From Merluccius polli (taxonomy: Eukaryota; Chordata; Actinopteri; Gadiformes; Merlucciidae), in the NCBI GenBank assembly GCA_030340625.1, contig JAOPHQ010000913.1, positions 42,242-106,241 of the forward strand: a stretch of DNA of 64,000 nucleotides, read 5' to 3'. The position numbers and the translations under genes were made by a program. Positions 1 through 12,553 of this stretch are shown piece after piece. The notes under the pieces were generated by a model. That model ran no database searches. It had not been told where the DNA came from and was given only the letters and a program-made list of their open reading frames with translations. Each line of letters opens with the position of its first letter. Position 1 is the first letter of the stretch.

Positions 1-606
1 CCCTAATGGACCCCCCTCCATTGTCCTCAATTTCCTCATTGTCATCGTCCAAGTCATCTCTAATTATCAATGGCACCTGTGTTTGTCCCCCAGGTAAAAA
101 CACTCCGGCCCATCTAAGAATCATAGCCTTAGCAACGGTTAGCTGTATTGAGCAAAAACAAAACATCGTACACAAAGACAAGACAATTGGCACCACATTA
201 TGGAGGTAAACTAAGCAACCTACAGATGGACTAGTTTAATTGTTACACCCCAACACTGTGTATCAGGTTTTTACGTTGTAATAACTACCGCGCTCCCGGA
301 CTCCTGGACTTCTGTGGACGAGCGGTAGAGGAGATAACCTCTGATTTAGATAAATAGTATCCAACTTAACTGAGCTGTTGGTCTGCTAATTGTCCCACAA
401 AACACTAAAACACTTTTACCCACAGTTATAAAACAAATTCACAGGGAAAACAAATCAACAGAAAACAAAAAAACAAATAACAGACATAAATACATAGTTG
501 ACCTCTACATATGTACTTTCTATGTCCCAACAGATCTTTAAACGTTCTAATGTTCGCAGCGCTTTCTTTATTATATTTCATTATGTCTATTATATTTCAT
601 TGTGTC

Positions 607-654
<48 letters not shown>

Positions 655-1330
655 CATCATCACCACTACTATTATAGGGTAAACTCATCATCACCACTTA
701 CTGTCACCATCCCATTTTGCCATGTCCAACTTTCCTTTCCTTCTTTGTTAACCTGTAATTTCTTATCATTAATAGACACAAAAGAGATGTTCGAGATATT
801 TCTTTGGAAAGAAGCCTCCCGGCCGTGGAGGTCTCCTCCTTCGCTTAAGGTTCTTGTGCAAATGTAAATAAAGGAAAAGAATAAAACAGAGAGTTAATGT
901 CAATTTGCACACCTTGCTTCATATTACTGACAAGTTGACGCTTAAGAATAATCAATCAGCTTTTACACAAAAACACTTTTTATCGCAGTAATGACATCTG
1001 TTAACGTAGTTATTTATGAATTCAAAAATCTAGATAATAAAATTCATAATTACGTAATGACCACCAATAAACCGAATTATTGTACTGGGCTTCATTCTGC
1101 CTTCTCCCCCTTGCAGCTCCAGGAGTGCAAGTAACTTCATTCACGCTTATTTAGCACACTCACGCAACTTAATGGCGTCTATAACTGCATCATATTACTT
1201 TGTTACAGTCCCTCACATGTCCGTCGCTAGGCACTTGCAAAGAACAGACATAGTCTAAAATTAACCTTAGGCCTAATGAACCACATTAATCTTCTTACGC
1301 GCCAAATAATGGACTGGCCAATGCCATTTT
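1..1330 (-). mobile_element. Fragment of retrovirus-like element (internal 'block E')
   Basis: This stretch matches 55200-57480 in the same orientation and 22000-23690 in the opposite orientation. Shared landmarks are the poly(ATT) tract, the segment around 190-290 ending near CCGCGCTCCC, and the segment 780-870. Relative to the 55-57 kb copy it lacks about 0.9 kb, including the env-like reading frame. No long open frame remains; the tyrosine-rich frame at 511-867 is only the microsatellite translated. Similarity stops near 1330 and no LTR is visible inside the window at either end. The left end is cut by the window edge. Confidence 0.6.
607..654. repeat. (ATT)n microsatellite
   Basis: Uninterrupted ATT triplets inside the retroviral fragment. 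The same tract, at the same relative place, recurs at 55511-55575 and, on the other strand, near 22620-22672, so it is part of the element and not a chance insertion. Confidence 0.9.
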
Positions 1331-1335
1331 CTTTT

Positions 1336-2621
1336 GTCTCACGGGGGAATTCTTCAGGATCGTACGGGGAGGTGGTGCGGTAGGGGAGAGGCAGTCGTCG
1401 GGGGAGGGGGAAGGTTGGGTTTTAGTCGGGGCGGGCCCAGGGTTAGTCGGGGTGGGGGTAGGAGTGGTCGGGGAGTCATGGCCAGTGGGGGGTGCAAGGC
1501 TCTCAAGTGTCAGTCACTCATTTCGGTCTTTTGTCACGCCCTCCCGCCACACATGGCATTTCTCACGCTGAAAAATAACTTATATGCCGCTGCCGCAGCA
1601 CCCAACATGATTTCTCTAGCTCTCACCATGGAACAGGCGTGTCTCCCCTGGCTTTCTAAATCGCAGCCCGCCACTTACCAGCCGAGAGAAGGGGCTACAC
1701 AATAGCCAATCAGAAAATAGCATTGTAGTGTATCTGGGTAAGATGTAACGCAACAACCAATGAAAAAAACTTGTTCGCGTGATTCTGCTACAAGTTTGTT
1801 TGTTGACAAAATGCAGCCACCCAATTGGTGTAGAACGATCACGTGACGAACCGTGGCACCACTTTTGACCAAGATATTATTACGCCATGAAGGCACTAGT
1901 TCAACAAAAAACAAAGTGGTTAGAAGAATTGACTGGAATTTTAGCAGAGAACTTTTTCTTGGTGGATTAGCATGACTCGTTATTTTTTATGAACTAAAGA
2001 GTGTGTAGTTGCACGCCTGTGGAGCGGGATGAAACGATAACAGGGTTCACCTTATGGCCTACAACCAGCTTATGAAAGTTTCGAAGAAACCCAGAGAGGA
2101 AACCAGGAGCTCCGAGCATCACTTCAGCAGAGTAAGTAGCCTAATCTCCTGTGTTAATGTTCCAACAAATTCACAACTTTGACACAAACAGTGACAACTT
2201 GACTGCTGTTTACGTTTAGGAATGTTTCCTGAGATAATTAGAAACATTTTTTTCCAATGCTGAGTCGCGTCTGTAGCCTTAACTTAGCCAACAATTTTAC
2301 AGCCTGTTCAATGGCAAGACCTGTTCAAAACAAGTAGTCTAGGCATTCGTTATCACAGGATGACTGACATATTCTCACATTATAATCATCTTTCTCTCCA
2401 AATAGGGGAAATAATTGTATTGGCATTAAATAAATTAAAGTGTATTGCATGGTCAATGTAATAGGTCACTTTAAATATCATGTCATATTTTGTACATCCT
2501 GCATCTATGAGCAGAATATACAAAATATGGCATGATTTTAAAAGTGACCTATTACAAATAATTATTATTGCTGTCTTTCTAAGATGTCAGGAAAAAACAA
2601 TTAAGCATCCTTTCATTTGCC
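1336..2621. other. No gene seen; G-rich patch and hairpin
   Basis: 1360-1490 is a G-rich patch that translates into a glycine/arginine-rich frame with no recognisable domain. 2458-2494 and 2519-2555 form an imperfect inverted repeat (about 37 bp arms, 24 bp loop) just upstream of the hAT-like gene. Nothing else was recognised. Confidence 0.5.
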
Positions 2622-5600
2622 GTGAGTGGACATCCCCCTAAAAAGCCCAGGTTAGAGGATGCAGATGTGGCAAAAAGAGTAAGCCCATTAGAGGAGGAGA
2701 CAGTGCAGGTGGAGAAGGAAGAGACAATGCAGGTGGAGGAGGAAGAGACGGTGCAGGTGGAGGAGGAAGAGACAGTGCAGGTGGAGGAGGAAGAGACGGT
2801 GCAGGTGGAGAAGGAAGAGACAGTGCAGGTCAGAAGAGACCATCAAAACAAAAGAGAAAAAGATACCGGGCGCGGCCACCTACAAGAGCTCTTATAATAA
2901 GGAATGAACATCTAAATGGCCATTCATTACTGTAGGAAGCACCAGCTCCTATTACTGGTGCTCTATCTGCCGCCAAGAGAACTGCTGTGCCCATCAAGGT
3001 GTGCGGGATGTGAAAAGGCACATAGAAAGTAAGGGGCATCAGGCCAAACAGCAGGCACTAAAGTCAGCCAGCACAGTCAAAGACTTTTACTTGCCAGTGA
3101 CTGCAGAAATGAGTGTGCAAGAGGTCAAGGTACATAGCACATTACATCCAAAAGGTTGATTACAATGTTCATGAATACCATTTCTCCTAAATAATACAAC
3201 CGATTATATGGCATGAGACATTCACCCGTGACATGGACAGAATACTACTCTGTTGTGTATTTTTATTGTTACTGAAATCTGTTGTTTTCTGCATAGCTAT
3301 ATCTTTATCTCTGATTCTGTTGCAGACAAGGAGAGCCGAGGTGAAAGTTGCCATAGCAATGGTTCAGCATAACGTCCCTTTTGCTGTGGCTGACCATTTC
3401 AGTCCCTTGTACAGGGAGTGTTTCAAAGACTCTCCCACAGCTCAAAATTTCAAGAGTGCCAGCACAAAAACAGTGTGCATCATTAATGAAGCAGTTGCAC
3501 CACATTATATGAATGAGCTGGTCACGAAGATGAGGGAAAATCCCTTTACACTGCTCACTGATGGCTCAAATGACACAGGTATACCTTTGATAGCTAAATT
3601 GCCTGTTTCTATTTCCTCATGTTCATATCACACACACTGAAATAATACACATGCAGTACATGCTTGCAGAGTTGGTTACATACCTTATCGTTACAGGACT
3701 AGAGAAGATGAATCCCTTAACTGTGAGGATATTTGACACCACCAAAGTTGTGCACAGATTTCTTGATATGTGCACAACAAGTGGAAGAAGCTGTGGCACA
3801 GCTGATGTTATATACAAAAAAATCAATGACGTCCTGGTAGAATATAACATACCATGGAAAAATTGTGTTGGCCTATCAGTTGACAATGCCGCAGTTAACA
3901 TTGGTTCCAAAAACTCAATTGGGGCAAAACTGCTTCGGGAAAATCCCAGTATTTACATTCATGGATGCCCCTGCCATATCATCCATAACACTGCCAAAAA
4001 AGCAGGGCAGAGTTTTTTGGAAGTAAGTTCCAAAATGTTTGCTTTTGCATTAAATATCTGTTTAGCTAAATAAATAATAAGCTATATAATGACAATACAT
4101 CTATGCACCCATGTCATGTTCTGCAGATATCTGGATTTGACCCTGAGGACCTTGTGGTTGACGTTGGGTACTGGTTTAAGGGCAGCACAAACCGTAAAGG
4201 TTACTTGAAAGGTTTGTAATTCAATTAGCTCCAGTCTTATACACCAAAAGTGAGGAAAAATATGGTAAACTTTATTTTTCTGACATATTTTACCAGAATT
4301 CTGTGAATTCCATGGCAGTGAGTACATGGCAATGCTGCTGCACGTTTCTGTGAGGTGGTTTAGTTTGGAGATGTGCATCACCCGCATTCTGCAGCAGTAT
4401 GGCCCACTCACCAGCTACTTCAAATCTGCAAGTAGACTGTCATACATCATATTGACACTAGTTCAGGATATGTATATGAGACACCCATTACTAACAGCTT
4501 GTTTGCAGATGAGAAACAACCAAGATTCAGAAGGCTGGTGGAGGCATTTTCCAATCCCCTGACAGAAGTCTACCTCCTGTTCCTTCAGGCCACATTGCCA
4601 GTGTTCTCTACACTGAACCTCCTCCAGAGAGAAAAGGCATCCATATTCCAGCTGTATGAAGAGGTAAATGGGAGGATTTGGCTATATATGTCCCCTTTCT
4701 CAAGTGCAACACCCCTATGAAATATAGGTTGTTACTTTCTCAAAAAAAGACTATCTAAAGTTATCTAATTTCAAAGGTGACATATTTGTTGATTCAGTGC
4801 ACTAGTCCCTTGATAAATTACTTGCACAGACTGAACAAATAACTTAATTATCTAAACTTGAATTTACTCATAGACATAGAACTGAATAACAATTGCATTT
4901 ATAATGCATTGGAATCTTTTATGACATTCAATTTTGCAGATAAGGAAATTCATCAAGAAACTCTGTTCGAGGTTCATGAGACCAACAGCGCTATGAGAGG
5001 GAGAAGTCCATGATATCCCCTACAAGGACCCACAGCACCAACTGCCAGGTAATTTTTTGAAGTCACATATGGAGATAAACTTGTAATCTATGTTTATTTA
5101 TTTAAAAGTATGAATTAAACCCAGGGATATTTTATAAGATGCCTGTGTATTTGACTTGCTTTCTCTTTGTCTTCTCTCACTGATAGAAAAACTCAATGTG
5201 GGATTCACCACCAGAGCCACGCTCAACAGGCTCCTTGAGGCTGGAGACGTCACATCCCAGAAGGCCAAAGAATTCCAGCAGGCAGCACCGGCATTCTTAG
5301 TCAAAGCTGTGGAGTATGCCATAGCTAAACTACCACTGACAGATCCTCTCCTGAAACACGCAAGATTTGTTGATGTGCAGCTGAGGGCTGAGTGTGCTGT
5401 TGAAGATGCCTTGTACTTTGTGGACAGGCAAGGGTTTTCACATACAATTTTTAAGTTTAATGGACATGATCACAAAACAAAATCTGTCTTTCACTGTATT
5501 CTAATCAGTCTTGTACACACAGATTTCAGGGACTCCTTCCTTATCTCGACCCCAAAGAGCAGGACCAAATAAGTGAGGAGTTCATGGACTACCAGCTAAT

Positions 5601-6057
5601 GGACATTGCCATCCCCGAGGACCCAACATCATTTGATGCTGAGGAGTTTTGGGGGAAAATGTCCTCAACAAAGAACAAGGTAAGAAATATTTTGCACACA
5701 ACATGACTTTCTCATTATTAATTACGATAAAAGGAAAACCTTTTGAGTAATAGAGGCCCTTGGTTCATTTTTTCAAAGGTGACTGGCTTGAACCAATTTG
5801 GAAAGCTGTCCAAGATTGCGACCCTGGTTTTAGTTCTCCCGCATTCAAATGCCGATGCTGAGAGGGTGTTTTCAATGGTCGGGCTAAACAAAACCACTAC
5901 ACGCAACAGCTTGGCTTTAAATGGGACATTGTCCTCCATTATGACCCTTAAAATGGCTGGGCTAGAGCCAAACTGTTTTAAATGGGAGCCTATACCAAAA
6001 ATGATAAAGGAGTCCAAAAAGGCAACCAACACATACAATCAAAAACACCAGTCATAA
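2622..6057 (+). pseudogene. hAT-superfamily transposase-like gene with 11 inferred exons and two in-frame stops
   Basis: I inferred exons about 2622-2935, 2936-3129, 3326-3578, 3697-4022, 4127-4211, 4297-4431, 4509-4663, 4940-5048, 5187-5427, 5523-5679 and 5779-6057; phases match from exon 2 on. The order is acidic repeat linker, a zinc finger (YWCSIC...H...H near 2955-3035), the catalytic core with LLTDGSNDTG and VDNAAVNIG, the GCPCHIIHNTA segment, and a C-terminal hAT dimerisation region (LPHSNADAERVFSMV). All introns are GT-AG except the one after 5427, which starts with GC. TGA stops lie at 2903-2905 (where a Trp codon is expected) and 4994-4996 (where CGA is expected). The 2622 frame begins with GTG, so the true first exon is unknown. 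A hAT relative is well supported; the exact family is not. Confidence 0.75.
2691..2833 (+). repeat. 24-bp coding minisatellite (EEETVQVE repeats)
   Basis: About six copies of a 24-bp unit, each encoding eight residues, lie in the acidic linker before the zinc finger of the hAT-like protein. The unit keeps the reading frame. Variants differ mainly by GAG/AAG and GTG/ATG changes. Confidence 0.85.
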
Positions 6058-6068
6058 TCTCTCACTCA

Positions 6069-6069
<1 letters not shown>

Positions 6070-6121
<52 letters not shown>
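6070..6121. repeat. (CA)n microsatellite
   Basis: Pure CA dinucleotide run directly after the stop codon of the hAT-like gene. Confidence 0.95.
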
Positions 6122-6122
<1 letters not shown>

Positions 6123-6539
6123 AGTGTTATAGACCTAAACCAAAAGTGAGGGAAAATAGGGTTAACCTTGTTATTTTTTGTGAAGACACACACACAGAAA
6201 ATTGGAATGAATAAATACTTTGTATTTTGTTAAATTGTGCCATGTGTCAAGTCTTTTGTTCCACAAATTTGATCAATTACAGTAATAACAACAACAGCAA
6301 CAACAACACTAATAATAATATTACCAATGAAACTCGCCCATTCCTGTGGCCCACCCGCACCCCTTTGAAGGGGGGGGGGGGCGACGGGCCGGGACCCGGG
6401 GGGGAATGTCACTCTTGCCTGTCTTCAAAACTTGAGAGCCCTGGGGGTGTCAGGAATTTATGGTAATTCCTGGTCTTGGCGGGGGGGGGGGGGGGGGGGA
6501 TTTGGGAAAGGGGGGGTTATTTAGGTGGGTTTTAACTAC
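6122..6539. other. Low-complexity stretch, no gene
   Basis: Contains CAA/AAT-rich sequence (6280-6325) and two long G homopolymers (6370-6381 and 6481-6499). Homopolymer lengths of this kind are often assembly-uncertain. The short frames here are low-complexity artefacts. Confidence 0.6.
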
Positions 6540-7711
6540 AGATAATACTAAGAACTCTAAACATGGAGTCTGAGGATTAAAACCTATGGTGTATTGCCTG
6601 AACTCCAAATATGGCTTACAGGGATTTGTAACTTTATCAGGTCCTATAGGCTCCCAGGAGATCTTGTCTATGCTCCCGGTGTGTGATATTGCTATAGCAT
6701 AGACCCACTGCTCTTATCTAACTGAGCACACTTTATATCTCCGTAGTTAATACTGTATATATGACCATCTATGTGTGTGTGTCTATGTGTGCATGTGTTC
6801 GAATCTTCTGGCACTGTTTAGTATATGTCTATGAGTTAGAGTGAAAGATAAGTTTACTCTCTTTCTCTCCCTTCTCTTAGCCTAAACATTAGCCACACGT
6901 GGGGCCATAAAGCTAATAGCCCTGGAATGTGACCATCCTCCACTCCTCTTAGTGGAAGACAAAGAGGACAGAGAACAAAGGGTCATAAACTGCTCCCACG
7001 TGGTGGGATTCCTTCAGTCACATGAACAACCATACATTGCAGAAAAAACGAAGATGCACCGTAGCAAAGCAAGCAAGCATTAGTAAATAACAGGGTTAAT
7101 CACACAAAAGGTATTATGATTCATGCAAGTTAGCTTAGTTCTCTGAGGATGGAAATATTGCCAGCAATATGTTCCCAATCGGCCTCATATCGCCTCTGAT
7201 ACAACTCCACTGGTTTCCCAGGTTTCTACACATCCAAATTTAACACAGTATCATACTGGGCTCCAACCTTGAGCAAAATTAATAAGAAAATACCAGGGAA
7301 TCCAACCGCCGGCTAAATAATAAGAAAATACCAGGGAATCCAACCGCCGGCTAAATTAATCATACAATTCTGGCCATTTGCTTCCTCTATATAGTCATAC
7401 AATGACGACAAAATATCATTTAACTAATTCCCAATCAGAGTTATCAGCGCCTGTTCATCTTCACGTCGGGTTAACTGTAACGACTATGGACCGGAATAAC
7501 AGGGCTTTACAACAACACACGCTAGCCACCTCTGTCACCTAATGTCTCTATATCTAAGTCCTATGGAGATTCAGTCATTTAGACCATAGGTTCTGCTTAC
7601 CTGTTTTAATGGCCGGCCTGTGACAGAGATGGCGAGACGTGCGCTACCACGTGGCCCCGCTTCCCCCGGCCCGTTGCCTCTCCTCTCTGAATCACGTCGG
7701 GGTCACCAAGT
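6540..7711 (-). mobile_element. ERV 5' leader fragment with tRNA-Trp primer site
   Basis: Read on the minus strand this matches the leader that follows the LTRs at 20522 (plus) and 61137 (plus). The shared landmarks are the primer site, the segment with the GTAAGC motif after CAGG, the segment at about 7455-7515, and the segment around 6600-6850. Two tandem 38-bp units lie at 7280-7317 and 7318-7355. No gag frame follows; similarity fades near 6540. The 178 bp between its primer site and the solo LTR (7712-7889) may be the end of a different LTR, because it begins with TG next to the primer site. Confidence 0.65.
7691..7708 (-). promoter_or_regulatory. Retroviral primer-binding site, tRNA-Trp type
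   Basis: The plus-strand 18-mer ends in GGGGTCACCA and equals the 3' end of vertebrate tRNA-Trp including CCA, so its complement would bind that tRNA. The same site follows LTRs at 20526 and 61141. Confidence 0.8.
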
Positions 7712-7889
7712 TGTTTTGTTTTGTCGACCAATCGGAGGCTGTTTCCATTGCATTACGCAATGGATTCAAATAGCTTGGAATAACATGAGATAAACCCCTT
7801 CCTATCAATACATTGTTACTATTAGGGCAGCACCCGAAACTTGTGTGTTGTATTTAGCAGCATCTCTTTACTTAAGAAATATTATAGTC

Positions 7890-8294
7890 TGTTGTGATGT
7901 TCTTTGAGGAAGAAGGCCGCCGACACAGGATCGCTTTTAACTCACTTTATTTGTTTAGGTTTAGGTCTATTATCTATGAAGCAAAAGGAGAGGAATTGTA
8001 TCATTCACGCGTGGAGCGACTCTTACCTGGATATCTAATAGATACGCTGCCTATAGAGTTTCTGCCCCCCCCCGCTTGTGTGCGCTCGATAGTACCTGGG
8101 CAGGCGTGGCCTCTATGACGTGTAATATGCTCCGATTGGCTAGTATTGAGCGCCCGCCCCCAGTGTATTATGTGCTGCCATCTGGTGGCCAGGTGCGGTT
8201 AATACAGCTTATATATATATTTGTTCCTGTTCCCTTGTGGCTATGTGAGGATATTCCAGCCTGTTGATACATGTGCTGTTATTTATTCGTAACA
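7890..8294 (-). mobile_element. Solo LTR (Trp-primed ERV family, subtype B)
   Basis: 405 bp; on the minus strand it starts TGTTACGAAT and ends CACAACA. It is flanked by a 4-bp duplication AGTC (7886-7889 and 8295-8298). A polyadenylation signal lies in the U3/R part. Full-length relatives are at 60747-61137 and 61905-62306. With both target duplications present and no internal part, it is best explained by LTR-LTR recombination. Confidence 0.8.
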
Positions 8295-8419
8295 AGTCAA
8301 CGTCAGCGGTAGCATCAGGCCCCTGCGAGACCCGGTCGAACAAAGACATAGGAAGTCTCTCTGCAGGAGTCCCTTGAGGAAGCCCAGAAACCTCATCTCC
8401 TTTCGCTCATCATAACCAT

Positions 8420-11400
8420 GTGCCTTACCTCCATCACTGTTAGACTGACATCCTACAGGAAACGACGCCACCTTCGACCTTCTCGGCGCTGCACCCCTTC
8501 CAACTTGCGCTACCCACCGCTCTCTGTCTACACGGACCTTGAAGTGCTGGGGGGACTCTGGAACTGCCAATTGGCTGTCAAGAAGGCAGACTTAATCTCC
8601 GCCTACACCTCCCTTCAGACTCTGCACTTTTGTGGCCTTCACTGAGACTTGGATCACCCCTGAGAACACGGCCACCCCGGCTGCCCTGTCCTCCGCCTAC
8701 TCATTTTCACACACCCCTAGACCATCGGGACGAGAAGGGGGGACAGGACTCCTCATCTCGCTGAAGTGGTCCTACCAGGTCCTCCCCCTAGAACACTTGA
8801 CCAGATCTGCGTTTGAACTCCATGCTGTGGCAGTCACCCTTCCCATCAAGCTCTACATTGCAGTGATCTACCGTCCACCTGACCCCTTCTGCGACTTCTT
8901 CGATGAGATGGATGCCCTCCTCAGCTTCTTTCCTGAAGACAGCACACCACTCTTTGTCCTGGGTGACTTCAACATCCAGCCAGAGAAGTTGCACTCATCC
9001 GATTTAACTAACTTTTTTACCACATTTGACTAGGGATGGGGATCGAAACCCGGTTCCATCAAGGACCCGGTTCCACTTTTTTCAAAACCCGAAAATCAAT
9101 AACGTTTGGGCTTATCGATACCACTATCGAGTCTCGTCGTTTTTTTTTTTTCTCCCGTAGGTCCTGTAACATAATTGTGTGTCCCTCGAGTCGCGTCATG
9201 GGGGGTGGGGGGGGGCGCGATCGTAAGCCACCCCGGACCTACGGCCGACGGGGGGGGGGGGGCAGATAGACACCGCTAGACATACGGGACTCATACCGGT
9301 GATCGCGGCTTTAGTTCCCCGTGTCTGATCGCTGTAATTCGGAGTGTGAATATTTAAGCCGATAGTCGCACATCCCTCGTAACTACGCCGTGAAGGTGAA
9401 CCCTCCCGGACTCCGCTAACATGAACCCCTCCGCCGGAGGAGCCGCACATCCACACGCACCGGACACCACAATACAAACAAACATGTTTTCCATTTGCTT
9501 GCTTTTAAATAAAGTTGTGTGCAGTTATACGGTTAAATACGATTATTAAAAGTGTTCATGTCTCCTTCCTGGTCCAGAACCGCTTGGTCCATGCCGTTAA
9601 TAGGCGGCCCGTGCCCCCCCCCCCCGCCCCCGCCCGAAGACGATATATTTGTCCATCACGATGTTTTACTGTAAACATCCTCAACTGCCAATTTAAGGGA
9701 CATCGCCCAACCCTAATTATGACAGTCCTGGACCGGCCCAAAAATCTGGACCGGCCCAAAAATGTGCATCGGCTCACCCGGTACGCCCGATGGCCAGTCC
9801 ACCCCTGCTTGTCCCGTTAGTTAAAAATAGTAATCCAATTGTGAAATCCGTGTTGTAATCGGCAGCATACAAGCTAGTTATCTTGAAAAGTAAATAAAGA
9901 TTCAGAAGTGCTGCGTGATGATGTGTTTAGGTCGGCTCAGTAAAACGACTATTAGGTTATCATGATGCGTTCAAGTGTAACGTAAAGAAAAGGGAAATTG
10001 AGATTTTGGCGAGAAACATGAGTAATACAGTTGTATAGTATATTAAAAATCTGGAGGATCATGACTGACAAGGCAGACATGTTAATTTTTCTGCAAAAAA
10101 CCCCCTGTTAAATTATGAGATTATATTTTATTTCCTTTTGTGTGACCCAGCATATTATTTATTTGATTTATATACATTATGAATTATTTTTCATTTGGTG
10201 CTGCTGATATATTCTTTCTATTGTTAGTTGTATGTCATTTCGAAGTGGCCTATTACATTAGCCATGTTTATTGAAGGCTAGAAACGTTTTTGTTATGCTC
10301 ACTTGTTAAGCAATACCAGTTCTGTTAAAACATATTGTCGCGTCGTCTTTCCACCAAATAATAGAAAAGTATCGATAGTGGTATCGATAAAGACTCGGAT
10401 CGATAAGGAGTATCGATAAAGGTATCGATATCAATAAATATTAACGATCCCCATCCCTACATTTGACCTAACACTCCACCTCCCCTTCTACCCACAGGGC
10501 TTGGAACCAACTCAACCTTGTCTTCACAAGGTCCTGCTGTACCTCGGCCCTCTCCATTACCCCGCTCCCCGTGTCTGACCATCACTTTGTTGTTTCTCTC
10601 TCCCCTTGAAGTCATCCACCTCCCTTCCCCATATTCCTCATATTATCACCTCCCATCGTAACCTGAAATCTCTCTCTCCCTCTACTCTCGCCTCTGTTCT
10701 CTCTTCTCTACCATCTCCTGAACAATTCTCGCTTCTGTCCACCGAGGCAGCCTCCTCAGCCCTGCTATCCTCCCTCTCGTCCTCCTTGGAGTTTCTCTGT
10801 CCCCTTTCCTCCAGACCACTACGATCTTCTCCCACTCCCTCTTGGCTGTCCGGATTTCTGTGGGCTTGTAGAACAGAGCTAGGGGCAGCTGAGAGAAAGT
10901 GGAAAAGATCAGACTGTTCGAAGGACCTCTCTCGCTACCTTCACCTCCTCTCAGACTTCGCCTCTACTGTGTCAGCAGCCAAATCTACCTTTTACCGCAC
11001 CAAGACTCCTCTGCTTCCAACCCTAGGAAACTGTTTTCCATGTTCTCTTCTCTCCTCACCCCGCCCCCCCCTCCATCCCCTTCCTCCCTCACAGCTGATG
11101 ACTTTGTCACCTACTTTACTAAGAAGGTGAAGGTCATCAGCTCCACTTTCACCCATACCACTATCCTCCCTACCACCACTCCCACCTCTGTCCGCCTCAC
11201 CCACTTTACCCCTATCTCCCCTGAAGATGTGCACAAACTAGTTATGTCTCACCATGCCACTACCTGCCTTGACCCCATTTCTTCCTCCCTTTTCCAAGTC
11301 ATCTCAAGCGACATCCTGCCATTCATCACCTCCCTCATCAACTCTTCTCTCACTTCAGGCCTTATTACAGCATCCTTCAAGATTGCTAGAGTCAAGCCAC

Positions 11401-12553
11401 TCCTCAAGAAACCTACCCTTGACACTGCTGACATCCAGAACTACAGACCGGTATCTCTTGTCTTGTTCTTTTCTAAAACTCTGTAACATGCCATCTCTAA
11501 CAAACCGTCCTCCTATCTCTCACATAACAACCTGCCTCTCATCGGTTCTCAGTCTCCTCAACCTGTCTGTGGCGTTCGATGGTTTCTCCTATCACTGCTA
11601 CGCAGACGACACTCACCTATTCCTCTCTTTCCCCTCCTCTGACAGCCTGATTGCAACTCGCATCTCAGATTATCAGACATCAGCACCTGGACGTCTGCGC
11701 ACCACCTGAAGCTCAACTTCAACAAGACTGAGCTCCTCTTCTTGCCGGGGAAGGACTGTCCTCACATGGACCTACTGTTAACTGTTGAGGATGCTGTGAG
11801 GAACCTCGGCGTCATACTGGATGACCAACTGCGCTGCACACTCAGCCAACATCACAGCGGTGACCCGATTCTGCAGTTTTGCTATCTAAAATATCCGCCG
11901 AATCCGACCCTTCCTCACGAGGGAAGCAGCGCAGCTCTTGGTCCAAGCACTCGTCATCTCCAGAACGCGGCAGCACGACTTATGTTCAACCTGCCGAAGT
12001 TCTCCCACGTGACCCCGCTCTTCCGCTGGCTCCCTGTAGCAGCTCGTATCAGATTCAAGACGATGGTACTGACCTACAAGGCTGTCAACGGAACCGCCCG
12101 ACCTACCTCCAAGCACTAGTCAGATCCCACACCCCGGCTGGAGCCCTCCGTGCAATACCTTGACCAGCCGGCTGGTACCGCCATCCCTGAGAGCAAGCAA
12201 ATTTCGCACAGCTAAGTCACAACTCTTCTCTGTCTTGGCGTCGCTATGGTCAAACGACCTCCCTGCTGACGTGAGGACTGCAGAGTCGATCACCTGCTTC
12301 CGCAAGAGACTCAAGACCCACCTGTTCAGAGTTCACCTGGGCCCCGCTTCCTTCCTCTACTACCTCTACCCCTCCCACTAATAAAAAATAAATAAATAAA
12401 AGACTTTGCAATTATTCTGTGTTTGTATGTCCTGGCTCTTACTTTGATATTCTGCACACAGTATTTTCGCACTTATCTCTGTTGCACTTTCTTCTAACAA
12501 ATGTACTTATTGTAAGTCGCTTTGGACAAAAGCGTCTGCTAAATGCCCTAAAT
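8420..12553 (+). pseudogene. L2-clade LINE ORF2 (endonuclease-reverse transcriptase), degraded
   Basis: The protein would carry an AP-endonuclease domain and a reverse transcriptase, used for target-primed reverse transcription. Visible motifs: TETWI (8644), IYRPP (8866) and GDFNIQP (8962) of the endonuclease; then, after a transposon insertion, NYRPVSL (11440), YADDTHLF (11602), HHLKLNFNKTE (11703), NAAARL and the C-terminal segment LRASKFRTAKSQLFS. A large part of the RT fingers and palm between 11490 and 11580 is deleted, and several frameshifts split the frame (near 8640, 10900, 11740 and 12120). The 3' tail around 12510-12550 (CGCTTTGGACAAAAGCG) is the typical fish L2 tail. Not functional. 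Confidence 0.85.
9031..10459. mobile_element. Non-autonomous hAT transposon (MITE), 1.43 kb
   Basis: Inserted in the LINE endonuclease between 8-bp duplications CATTTGAC (9023-9030 and 10460-10467). Terminal inverted repeats begin TAGGGATGGGGATCG. It encodes no transposase. The inside has T and G homopolymers, CCGGCCC repeats and clustered ATCGAT palindromes near the right end (10370-10450). A second, inverted copy is at 62483-63663, and part of it is shared with 14330-14560. An 8-bp duplication and TAGGG ends fit the hAT superfamily. Confidence 0.85.

Noticed and set aside
511..867. 118-codon tyrosine-rich frame
   Set aside because: It is the (ATT)n tract translated; the same artefact occurs at 55506-55688.
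1334..1705. Glycine/arginine-rich protein
   Set aside because: Low-complexity G-rich DNA with no domain or splice context.
10606..11130. Separate serine-rich gene
   Set aside because: It is the LINE region between endonuclease and reverse transcriptase; the open frame reflects TC-rich composition.
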